Assembly (NCBI GenBank): GCA_026986055.1
Contig: JALSPH010000110.1
Span: 1 to 12,657 of the forward strand
DNA length: 12,657 bases
From: Campylobacterales bacterium
GTDB lineage: Bacteria; Campylobacterota; Campylobacteria; Campylobacterales; Hydrogenimonadaceae
Direction of reading: 5' to 3'
The notes below the pieces were generated by a model that was not told where the DNA came from, made no database searches, and worked only from the letters and a program-made list of their open reading frames with translations. A program made the position numbers and the translations under genes. Positions within the stretch are counted from its first letter, which is position 1. Each line of letters begins with the position of its first letter. Positions 1 to 6,311 of this stretch are shown here, piece after piece.

Positions 1-1095
1 GAGGCTCCGGTACTTGATAGACCGGTGAAAAGGCCGGAATATCTTGACAAAATTTCTTCCATAAAGCTCGAAGATTTCACCCTCCCTTCAAACCAAGAGG
101 CTTTCGAAAAGATAGTAAGCTCCATAGAGGTCGTAGACAAAAGTTGGGTTTACGAGCAGTACGACTCGATGGTGCAGACTAATACGGTCAAAAAAGGCGG
201 AGACCTGGACGGATCGGTCATAAGGGTAAAGGAGAACGGTCGCGCTATAGCTATGAGTTCTGATTGTAACCCGAGATACTGCTACATCGACCCCAAAGGG
301 GGAGCAGCGGCTGCCGTGATGGAGTCTGGAAGAAACGTAGCGATGACGGGTGCTAGACCTTTGGCTATAACAGATTGTCTGAACTATGGAAACCCTGAAA
401 ACCCTGAGGTGATGTGGCAGTTCGCTCAAGGGTGTGAAGGTATTAAGGAGGCTTGCTTAAAGCTGAATACTCCGGTAACGGGCGGTAACGTCTCTTTGTA
501 CAATGAGACAAACGGTATCAGTGTATTCCCGACACCGACCATAGCGATGGTGGGCGTCAACGACTCCCAAGAGAGAGTGCTTCCTTCGGCTTTCCAAAGT
601 GAGGGAAATACCATTCTGCTTATCGGAGAGACTAAAAAAGAGTTCGGCGGAAGCATCTACCTAAAAGAGCTTTTCGGCGTCACGGGTGGAAAACTCCCCG
701 ATATCGACTACGACAGAGAGCTCGCCCTTTGGGATCTGGTTATAGAGGCTAACAGAAACGGGCTTCTTGAAGCGGCGAAAGACCTCAATGTGGGAGGGCT
801 GGCGATCGCGGCTGCGAAGATGGCGGCCGTTGGAGGTCTGGGCGCAAAAATCGAGGTTGACCTCGGTGAAGAGGTGAATATATTCAGCGAAAGTTTCTCA
901 AGAGCGCTTCTTGAAGTCAAAGAGGAGAATATTCAAAGTGTTGCCGAAATGGCGAAGGAGCGAGGGCTGAAATGTGTAGTTGCCGGCAGAGTAGGCGGTG
1001 ACGTTTTACGAATAAACGATGTAGCCATTGAGATGGGGCATCTTAAAGAGATTTACTTTACGACATTCAAGCGTATAATAGAGCAAGATATATAA
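1..1095 (+). CDS. purL: Phosphoribosylformylglycinamidine synthase PurL, C-terminal part (5' end outside window)
   Basis: This is the C-terminal 364 residues of PurL, which converts FGAR to FGAM with ATP and glutamine-derived ammonia in step 4 of de novo purine synthesis in the cytoplasm. The frame is open from base 1 with no start, so the gene begins upstream; a small-type PurL is about 730-740 aa, so roughly half is present. Visible family signatures are the ITDCLNYGNPENPE segment near residues 120-135, the VTGGNVSLYNET motif near 158-169, a PTPTIAMVG strand, and a late DLNVGGLAIAAAKMA helix of the C-terminal AIRS-like domain. It ends TAA and is followed 12 nt later by purH, so the two are almost certainly cotranscribed. 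Identity is seen from motifs; the partner subunits PurS and PurQ are not in the window. Confidence 0.95.
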   Translation, partial: EAPVLDRPVKRPEYLDKISSIKLEDFTLPSNQEAFEKIVSSIEVVDKSWVYEQYDSMVQTNTVKKGGDLDGSVIRVKENGRAIAMSSDCNPRYCYIDPKGGAAAAVMESGRNVAMTGARPLAITDCLNYGNPENPEVMWQFAQGCEGIKEACLKLNTPVTGGNVSLYNETNGISVFPTPTIAMVGVNDSQERVLPSAFQSEGNTILLIGETKKEFGGSIYLKELFGVTGGKLPDIDYDRELALWDLVIEANRNGLLEAAKDLNVGGLAIAAAKMAAVGGLGAKIEVDLGEEVNIFSESFSRALLEVKEENIQSVAEMAKERGLKCVVAGRVGGDVLRINDVAIEMGHLKEIYFTTFKRIIEQDI

Positions 1096-1107
1096 AGGTA
1101 GCAATAG

Positions 1108-2643
1108 ATGGCAAGAGCACTTTTAAGCGTCAGCGACAAGAGCGGTATAGTCGAGTTCGCCAAGGGATTGGAGAGTCTTGGGTACGAGATAGTCTCCACA
1201 GGCGGAACATTGAGGGTTTTGAAAGAGAGTGGAGTGAGTGCCGTAGATATCAGCGGCGTTACGAAATTTCCGGAGTGTTTCGAGGGGAGGGTAAAGACTC
1301 TCAACCCTTTCGTACATGGAGGTATTTTGCACAGACGCGACAAAGAGTCGCATCTTAAGCAGGCGAGTGAGCTGGGTGTCGAGGCTATAGACTTGGTTTG
1401 CGTAAATCTCTACCCATTCAAAGAGACTATAGAGAAGACGGACGATTTTGAAGAGATTATCGAAAATATCGACATAGGCGGACCGGCAATGGTAAGAAGT
1501 GCCGCCAAGAACTTCAACGATGTGGTCATAGTGACCGACCCGAACGATTATGAAACGGTTTTGAAGGCTCTAAGAGAAGAGAAGAACACTCTTGATCTAA
1601 GACGAAGTTTGATGATAAAGGCTTTCGAACATACGGCTGCGTATGACAGTATGATAGCAAACTATATGAATCGCCGCTTCAATGAGGGTTTCGGTCAAAA
1701 ACAGTTTATAGTGGGCAGCAAAGTTTTCGACACAAGATATGGTGAAAATCCTCACCAAAAAGGTGCACTTTATGAGTTCGACGACTTCTACAGCGAAAAC
1801 TTCAAAGCCATAAAGGGTGAGGCTAGTTTCAACAACCTGACCGATATCAGCGGGGCGGTAAAGATAGCATCGGCTTTTGGCGACGAAAATGCGGTATGTA
1901 TCGTAAAGCATGGAAATCCCTGCGGTTTTGCCATAAGGGGGACTCTTCTGGATGCTTACACCGAGGCGCTTAAGTGCGACCCGGTTTCAGCTTTCGGCGG
2001 AGTCGTTGCTATAAACGGAAGGGTAGATGGAGAGCTTGCTAAAAAGTTGAACGAGATATTTTTGGAAGTGGTAGTGGCCGGAAGCTTTTCACCCGAAGCT
2101 GTCGAAATATTTTCGGCAAAAAAGAGGATAAAACTCTTCGAATACGGCAGCGAAAGACTCCCGCGGTTCAAAGATAAGTATGATTTCAAACATATAGGCG
2201 AAGGGTTCGTATATCAGGATGCCGATATGGTCAAAGATGAAGAGATAGTCAACGCACAGCTTAAAACCAAGCGTAGTGCTAATGAAAGGGAGATGAAAGA
2301 TCTCGAAATTGCATACAAAGTAGCGGCTCTTACCAAGTCCAACTGTGTCGTATATGTTAAAAACGGAGCTATGGTGGCAGTCGGTATGGGGATGACAAGC
2401 CGTGTAGATGCTGCAAGGTGTGCACTTAAAAAGGCAGAAGAGGTAGGCCTTGATGTCACTGGAGCCGCAATGGCGAGTGAAGCGTTCTTCCCTTTTAGAG
2501 ACTCCATAGATGCCGCCGCAGCTGCCGGTATAAAGTCTATCATAGAGCCGGGAGGATCCATACGGGATGATGAGGTGATAGAGGCTGCGAACGAGCATGG
2601 AATAGCTCTCTACTTTACCGGTGTTCGCCACTTCCTGCACTAA
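1108..2643 (+). CDS. purH: Bifunctional AICAR formyltransferase / IMP cyclohydrolase PurH
   Basis: PurH catalyses the last two steps of purine synthesis: formylation of AICAR with 10-formyl-THF, then ring closure to IMP. The 511-aa length is normal for a complete protein. The N-terminal MGS-like cyclohydrolase domain (about 1-190) begins [10 protein letters not shown] and carries STGGT and the [15 protein letters not shown] motif. The C-terminal formyltransferase domain shows [23 protein letters not shown] with the catalytic Lys-His pair, [24 protein letters not shown] and [12 protein letters not shown]. The ATG is preceded by AAAGG at 1094-1098 (9-nt spacing), and the methionine sits right at the conserved N-terminus. 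It lies 12 nt after purL and is followed by an intrinsic terminator, so it is the last gene of that transcript. Nothing is missing or unusual. Confidence 0.97.
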   Translation: MARALLSVSDKSGIVEFAKGLESLGYEIVSTGGTLRVLKESGVSAVDISGVTKFPECFEGRVKTLNPFVHGGILHRRDKESHLKQASELGVEAIDLVCVNLYPFKETIEKTDDFEEIIENIDIGGPAMVRSAAKNFNDVVIVTDPNDYETVLKALREEKNTLDLRRSLMIKAFEHTAAYDSMIANYMNRRFNEGFGQKQFIVGSKVFDTRYGENPHQKGALYEFDDFYSENFKAIKGEASFNNLTDISGAVKIASAFGDENAVCIVKHGNPCGFAIRGTLLDAYTEALKCDPVSAFGGVVAINGRVDGELAKKLNEIFLEVVVAGSFSPEAVEIFSAKKRIKLFEYGSERLPRFKDKYDFKHIGEGFVYQDADMVKDEEIVNAQLKTKRSANEREMKDLEIAYKVAALTKSNCVVYVKNGAMVAVGMGMTSRVDAARCALKKAEEVGLDVTGAAMASEAFFPFRDSIDAAAAAGIKSIIEPGGSIRDDEVIEAANEHGIALYFTGVRHFLH

Positions 2644-2651
2644 CTCTTCAC

Positions 2652-2679
2652 TTGCCGGCGCTTGGCCGGCAACTTTTCT
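2652..2679 (+). terminator. Intrinsic terminator after purH
   Basis: A perfect 8-bp GC-rich stem, TTGCCGGC (2652-2659) pairing with GCCGGCAA (2665-2672) across a 5-nt loop GCTTG, is followed by CTTTTCT. It starts 9 nt after the purH stop codon and separates the purine genes from the cbpA promoter. Confidence 0.88.
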
Positions 2680-2681
2680 AA

Positions 2682-2720
2682 CTTGAACCACTTGATATTC
2701 TATAAGTTGATTGACCTTGA
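2682..2720 (+). promoter_or_regulatory. Putative HspR operator region (repeated CTTGA/TTGA half-sites)
   Basis: CTTGA occurs three times in the same orientation (2682-2686, 2691-2695, 2716-2720), with further TTGA at 2707-2710 and 2711-2714, directly upstream of and over the -35 of cbpA-hspR. In Actinobacteria HspR binds HAIR, an inverted repeat CTTGAGT-N7-ACTCAAG. The CTTGA core matches the HAIR half-site, but no clean inverted partner (TCAAG) is present, so the operator assignment is an inference from position and the linked hspR gene. Confidence 0.45.
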
Positions 2721-2740
2721 CTAAACTTTTATGATATAAT
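2711..2740 (+). promoter_or_regulatory. Sigma70 promoter of cbpA-hspR
   Basis: TTGACC (2711-2716), an 18-nt spacer and a perfect TATAAT (2735-2740) with an upstream TGA extension (TGn). Transcription would start near 2747, giving a leader of about 30 nt with the Shine-Dalgarno GAGGAG at 2764-2769. Confidence 0.75.
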
Positions 2741-2777
2741 AAGGCAAAAAATTGGCGAATAGCGAGGAGTTATAGGC

Positions 2778-3662
2778 ATGAGCAAAAGCCTTTATGAGAC
2801 ATTGGGTGTAAGTGAAAACGCCAGTGCGGAAGAGATAAAAAGAGCTTACAGGAAACTGGCAAGAAAGTATCACCCAGATATAAACAAAGAGCCGGGCGCT
2901 GAAGAGAAGTTCAAAGAGATAAACGCTGCCTACGAAGTCTTGAGCGACCCGGAGAAGAAGAAGCAGTACGATCAGTTCGGCGACCAGATGTTCGGCGGTC
3001 AGAATTTCCACGATTTTGCCAGAGGGCAGGGTGCCAACGTAGACCTTGACGAAATCCTTAGAAACATCTTCGGAGGCGGAGGTTTCGGCGGTTTTGGAGG
3101 CACTTCGCACGGCGGATTCGGAGGTTTCGGCGGTTTTGATATGGGTGGGATGGATCTAGATATACATGCCAGAATAACCATACCCTTCAATGTGGCCGTT
3201 CTCGGCGGTACCCACTCCATTTCCGTCAACGGCGAAAACTTCGACATTAGAATACCGGCAGGCGTCAAAACCGGAGAGACTCTGCGAATTCGCGGAAAAG
3301 GTAAAGCTTACAACGGTCAAAGAGGAGATCTGCTGCTTAAAATAGAGGTAGCACCCAGCCCTGAATATGAAAGAAAAGGTGACGATCTATATAAGAGCAT
3401 AGATATACCTCTTAAAACTGCGATGTTCGGAGGGAAGATAAAGGTACAGACTCTTGAGAAAGAGATAACTTTAAAAGTTCCCAAAAATACGAAAAACGGC
3501 CAAAAGTTCCGTGTTAAGGGCTTAGGCGTAATGAACAGAAAGAGTAAAATAAAGGGCGATCTCTACCTCATAGCCAATATAGTGCTTCCAAAGGTTGAGG
3601 AGTTGGACCCTGAACTTGCTAAAATGATGCAAGAGAAGCTTCCAGGAGGTGAAGATGCATAG
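2778..3662 (+). CDS. cbpA: DnaJ-class J-domain co-chaperone, CbpA type
   Basis: This is a 294-aa J-protein expected to deliver substrates to DnaK and stimulate its ATPase. The J domain spans about residues 4-66 with the HPD triad at 32-34 (YHPDINK) and the usual [22 protein letters not shown] helix. A Gly/Phe-rich linker follows (about 67-120), rich in GGFGG, then the two beta-barrel C-terminal domains (about 127-280; [34 protein letters not shown]). There is no CxxCxGxG zinc finger, which separates it from canonical DnaJ and fits CbpA (class B). The start is fixed by GAGGAG 8 nt before the ATG. Its 3' end overlaps hspR by 8 nt, so it is cotranscribed with, and probably repressed by, that regulator. 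The Gly/Phe stretch contains an exact 20-nt direct repeat (3077-3096 and 3119-3138), a simple consequence of the amino-acid repeat. Confidence 0.93.
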   Translation: MSKSLYETLGVSENASAEEIKRAYRKLARKYHPDINKEPGAEEKFKEINAAYEVLSDPEKKKQYDQFGDQMFGGQNFHDFARGQGANVDLDEILRNIFGGGGFGGFGGTSHGGFGGFGGFDMGGMDLDIHARITIPFNVAVLGGTHSISVNGENFDIRIPAGVKTGETLRIRGKGKAYNGQRGDLLLKIEVAPSPEYERKGDDLYKSIDIPLKTAMFGGKIKVQTLEKEITLKVPKNTKNGQKFRVKGLGVMNRKSKIKGDLYLIANIVLPKVEELDPELAKMMQEKLPGGEDA

Positions 3663-4029
3663 TTACGATGAACCGGTATATCTTATAAGTGTCGTTGCCA
3701 AAGTGCTAAATATCCATCCGCAGACTCTACGGCAGTATGAGAGGGAAGGGCTGATAGAGCCTTCCAGAACGGAAGGGAGGATGCGCCTATACTCTCAGCG
3801 CGATATAGATAGGATAAAGCTGATACTTCGCCTGACAAGAGAGTTGGGAGTGAACCTGGCCGGAGTGGACATAATAATGCAGCTAAAAGAGAAGATAGAC
3901 GCTATGCAGGAGGAGATCGACTCTTTGAGAGCGGAGCTTGAAAGGGCAAGCAGCTCAAGTACCATTCCAAGCCACAGAGCGGTCGTTACAAAAAACAACT
4001 ACGAAATTATAATCTTCGAAGAGGAGTAG
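3655..4029 (+). CDS. hspR: HspR, MerR-family heat-shock transcriptional repressor
   Basis: This 124-aa regulator has a MerR-type winged helix at about residues 5-75: [25 protein letters not shown] followed by the [14 protein letters not shown] wing and a short helical region. A charged coiled-coil follows (about 80-100) and a short tail. MerR proteins with the [10 protein letters not shown] helix and an N-terminal VY(L)IS strand are characteristic of HspR, which represses chaperone operons with DnaK as co-repressor in Streptomyces; in Helicobacter and Campylobacter it also controls cbpA-hspR and groES/EL operons. ATG 3655 is preferred over the in-frame GTG at 3649 because AGGAGG at 3644-3649 is correctly spaced (5 nt) for the ATG and overlaps the GTG. 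The gene overlaps cbpA by 8 nt. The rarA-like gene often found next to this pair in Helicobacter is absent here; murA converges instead. Confidence 0.92.
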   Translation: MHSYDEPVYLISVVAKVLNIHPQTLRQYEREGLIEPSRTEGRMRLYSQRDIDRIKLILRLTRELGVNLAGVDIIMQLKEKIDAMQEEIDSLRAELERASSSSTIPSHRAVVTKNNYEIIIFEEE

Positions 4030-4041
4030 GGCGCTACTCCT
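4022..4041. terminator. Inverted repeat spanning the hspR and murA stop codons
   Basis: AGGAGTAG (4022-4029) and CTACTCCT (4034-4041) form a perfect 8-bp stem with a GGCG loop. It lies exactly over the last codons of both convergent genes and could act as a bidirectional terminator, but neither side has a run of T, so it may be weak or act only to stabilise 3' ends. Part of the symmetry comes from both genes ending in a GAG-TAG codon pair. Confidence 0.35.
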
Positions 4042-5296
4042 TGAGTCTTTCCAGTTTTGCGCCAAGCATCTTCAACTTTTCGTGCAGAGCTTCGTAACCT
4101 CTATCCAGATGGTAGATTCGGTGGACGTTTGTAGTACCGCTGGCTGCCAGACCGGCCAGAACCAGTGCACTGCTTGCTCTGAGGTCTGTCGCCATTACGT
4201 CCGCACCGAGAAGCTGTATGGGACCGTTGAGTGTCGCTGTGTGCCCTTTTAGATGGATGCTTGCACCTAAGCGTTGAAGTTCGCTCACATGCATAAACCT
4301 GTTTTCAAAAAGTCTCTCCTCTATGATGCTTACCCCTTCAGCTTGTGTGGCCAAAGCCATGAATTGCGCCTGCATGTCGGTTGGAAAGCCCGGGTACTCC
4401 GTGGTCGAGATTTCAAAAGATTTGAGTCTTGCGGCAGGGTAGAGAGTCATGGAAGCTCCTTCGCTCTCTATGCGACATCCCGCTTCGTGCAGCTTAGCCG
4501 TTACGGCGTCAAGATGGTCGCTTCTTACATTATGCAGTGTGACACTGCCGTAGGTAATGGCGGCGGCACATAGGTAAGTACCTGCTTCTATTCGATCCGG
4601 AATTATAGAAAAAGGGGAGAGTTTCAGAGGTTCTCTCTCGGTTCCCTCTATGATAAGTTCATCTGTTCCGATTCCCTCTATATTTACTCCTGCTTCTTGT
4701 AGAACTTCGCAAAGCTGGACCACTTCAGGCTCTTTTGCAACATTTATCAGCTCGCTTCTCCCTTTTGCCAAAGCTGCGGCCATTATGATATTTTCGCTTC
4801 CGGTTACGGTAATTTTGTCGAATATTATGCGTGCACCCTTCAACCCTTCGGGTGCCGTTGCAACCACATAACCGTTTTTTATATCTATATTTGCCCCCAT
4901 CAGTTCAAGAGCTTTAAGGTGAAGATCTATAGGTCTTTGTCCTATAGCGCATCCGCCGGGCAGACTCACTTCACACCGTCCGAAGCGGGCGAGTAGAGGG
5001 CCCAGTACGAGTATGGAGGCGCGCATCGTCTTCACTATGTCGTATGTGGCTACCGTGTTTGTTATATTTTCATTGTCTATGGTAAGAGTATGCTCTTCGA
5101 AAATGTATTTGCTTCCAAGCTTGGAAAAAAGCTTCAGAAGCGTTTTGATATCGGCAACTTGAGGAACGTTTTCTACGGTGCAAGGCTCATCGCTTAGAAG
5201 TGTGGCGGCTATCAGCGGAAGCGCTGCGTTTTTCGCTCCTGAAATCTGAACCTCTCCATGGAGCCTGGATGGTCCGGTAATAGATAGGTAGTCCAT
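4034..5296 (-). CDS. murA: UDP-N-acetylglucosamine 1-carboxyvinyltransferase MurA
   Basis: MurA transfers enolpyruvate from PEP to UDP-GlcNAc, the first committed step of peptidoglycan synthesis, in the cytoplasm. The 420-aa length is standard. Family landmarks are [15 protein letters not shown] near residues 20-34 (with the conserved Lys-Asn), the [15 protein letters not shown] segment, and the catalytic loop [16 protein letters not shown] with Cys116. That residue is the PEP-binding cysteine targeted by fosfomycin, so this enzyme should be of the fosfomycin-sensitive Cys type. Also visible are the [15 protein letters not shown] and [15 protein letters not shown] motifs. The ATG directly follows the stop codon of the upstream NUDIX gene (no gap) and uses an AAAGGA site inside that gene's end, so translation is likely coupled. 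It converges on hspR with 4 nt between stop codons. Confidence 0.97.
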   Translation of the reverse strand: MDYLSITGPSRLHGEVQISGAKNAALPLIAATLLSDEPCTVENVPQVADIKTLLKLFSKLGSKYIFEEHTLTIDNENITNTVATYDIVKTMRASILVLGPLLARFGRCEVSLPGGCAIGQRPIDLHLKALELMGANIDIKNGYVVATAPEGLKGARIIFDKITVTGSENIIMAAALAKGRSELINVAKEPEVVQLCEVLQEAGVNIEGIGTDELIIEGTEREPLKLSPFSIIPDRIEAGTYLCAAAITYGSVTLHNVRSDHLDAVTAKLHEAGCRIESEGASMTLYPAARLKSFEISTTEYPGFPTDMQAQFMALATQAEGVSIIEERLFENRFMHVSELQRLGASIHLKGHTATLNGPIQLLGADVMATDLRASSALVLAGLAASGTTNVHRIYHLDRGYEALHEKLKMLGAKLERLKE

Positions 5297-5722
5297 CTAA
5301 CATCTTTCCTTTCTTTTCGATATATAATCTTTCAAAATCTGTTCATGGTCAAAAACAAGATTGCTCCACGGTATTTCGCTTAAATGATAGAGTCTGGCAT
5401 CTTTTGCGTCATCGGCCGCTTTCGGTATGCCGACGGCACGGCTTACATAGACAATGGATACGGTATGAAAACGGGGGTCTCTTTTAGGGTCGGAGTATAC
5501 GCCGAGGAGTTTTTCGATCTCAATATCTAACGAGGTCTCCTCTTTCATCTCTCTTCTGCAAGCATCCTCCACTCTCTCACCGGTCTCGACGAATCCACCC
5601 GGAAGGGCTATACCGAAGGGGCTGTTTTTTCTCTCTATAAGAACTATGCCCAAAAAGTTACCTTCATCGTCAAAAGACTCGATGATACTGTCGGTTGCTA
5701 CAAAAGGGGTTTTTATAGGCAT
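5297..5722 (-). CDS. NUDIX hydrolase (upstream of murA)
   Basis: A 141-aa single-domain NUDIX protein, expected to hydrolyse a nucleoside-diphosphate derivative with Mg2+. The NUDIX box runs about residues 43-65: G-FVETG-E-RVEDACR-REMKEET-S-L, with all metal-binding Glu residues present; the usual Gly before the last hydrophobic position is Ser here. The specific substrate cannot be told from sequence; the surrounding PGGFVETGE pattern is common in ADP-ribose and nucleotide-sugar type hydrolases. The start at 5722 (MPIKTPFVAT) is chosen because AAGGA lies 6 nt upstream; a longer in-frame start at 5779 would sit without a ribosome site and across the promoter. It abuts murA and should form an operon with it. 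No functional link to peptidoglycan synthesis is shown by the sequence. Confidence 0.85.
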   Translation of the reverse strand: MPIKTPFVATDSIIESFDDEGNFLGIVLIERKNSPFGIALPGGFVETGERVEDACRREMKEETSLDIEIEKLLGVYSDPKRDPRFHTVSIVYVSRAVGIPKAADDAKDARLYHLSEIPWSNLVFDHEQILKDYISKRKERC

Positions 5723-5745
5723 AAGATATCCTTGCAGAAATTGGG

Positions 5746-5774
5746 TTGATTTTACCATAAAATGTCGATAAAAT
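5746..5774 (+). promoter_or_regulatory. Promoter for the 143-aa hypothetical gene
   Basis: TTGATT (5746-5751), 17-nt spacer, TAAAAT (5769-5774). This would give a leader of about 35 nt before the ATG at 5815, which has GGAG at 5806-5809. Confidence 0.6.
5749..5757 (-). promoter_or_regulatory. Extended -10 for the NUDIX-murA operon
   Basis: On the minus strand the sequence reads TGGTAAAAT, an extended -10 (TGn-TAAAAT) about 27 nt upstream of the chosen start. No strong -35 is seen. It overlaps the -35 of the divergent promoter at 5746-5751, so the two promoters probably compete. Confidence 0.45.
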
Positions 5775-5814
5775 AGCATGAAATCATGATGATATTTTTT
5801 AATATGGAGCAGTA

Positions 5815-6246
5815 ATGTCCAGTAAACTCGACCGACTCAAAGCACTTGCGGATGAGCTTACCTCATATGAGGTAGAGCGTAAAAGAAATATAAAGAGGCT
5901 CAAAGAGCTTTTCGATACTCTTGAACTCGAAAAAAAGTGTGGTGAGTTCTCTACCATCTTCGAATTCAAAGCGATAAACCTCTCCGGAATCAGCCTGACA
6001 AAAGAGAGTCTCGGTTTCGTCAGTGAAGGAAAATATGCTCAGATAATCGGTATAAAGTATGTCGAAAAGGATGGCAAAAGAAGAGCACAAAATATAAATC
6101 TGCGCTATTTTGGCAGAGTTGAGAATCTGGATGTTGAGTTGAAAGATATGATTGTAGAGTTCGTTTTGAGATGGCGTCTTGAGAAGAGCTATAGAGGAGT
6201 GGATCACTACAGGGAATTAATGAAGAAATTTGAGTCGAAATATTGA
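5815..6246 (+). CDS. Uncharacterised 143-aa protein
   Basis: I do not recognise this protein. It is soluble-looking, with no signal peptide or membrane segment. Residues 1-42 are strongly charged and helical (DRLKALADELTSYEVERKRN and on), likely a coiled coil or long helix. A mixed region follows (about 45-100) with a predicted strand pattern (AQIIGIKYVEKDG), and the C-terminal third is helical and basic (MIVEFVLRWRLEKSYRGVDH). The ATG has GGAG 5 nt upstream and a good promoter, so expression is credible. It lies 65 nt upstream of the LapD-like gene on the same strand and diverges from the NUDIX-murA operon. A role with the c-di-GMP receptor is possible only from position; the 65-nt gap with its own -10-like sequence leaves independent transcription equally likely. 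Confidence 0.75.
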   Translation: MSSKLDRLKALADELTSYEVERKRNIKRLKELFDTLELEKKCGEFSTIFEFKAINLSGISLTKESLGFVSEGKYAQIIGIKYVEKDGKRRAQNINLRYFGRVENLDVELKDMIVEFVLRWRLEKSYRGVDHYRELMKKFESKY

Positions 6247-6252
6247 CGTTGA

Positions 6253-6276
6253 GGTTATCTTAAGTTTTAGATTACC
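6253..6276. repeat. Imperfect inverted repeat before the LapD-like gene
   Basis: GGTTATCT (6253-6260) and AGATTACC (6269-6276) pair at 7 of 8 positions around an 8-nt spacer. No T tract follows. It sits just upstream of a TATAAA-like -10 (6285-6290), so it could be an operator or a weak hairpin ending the upstream transcript. Confidence 0.35.
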
Positions 6277-6311
6277 GATATTCTTATAAAATATTTGAAA
6301 AAAGGCTGATT

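Noticed and set aside
2089..2691. A 200-codon open frame on the strand opposite purH.
   Set aside because: It lies entirely antisense to the well-supported purH and the terminator region, has no ribosome site or recognisable motif, and its residue makeup is typical of a shadow frame.
3077..3138. Exact 20-nt direct repeat in cbpA, considered as a mobile-element or recombination trace.
   Set aside because: It encodes the Gly/Phe-rich linker normal for this family and has no other repeat copies or borders.
3649..3654. GTG at 3649 as the hspR start.
   Set aside because: It overlaps the AGGAGG ribosome site that is correctly placed for ATG 3655.
5723..5779. Longer N-terminus (MLFYRHF...) for the NUDIX gene upstream of murA.
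   Set aside because: There is no ribosome site at 5779, the segment spans the predicted promoter, and AAGGA is well spaced for the ATG at 5722.
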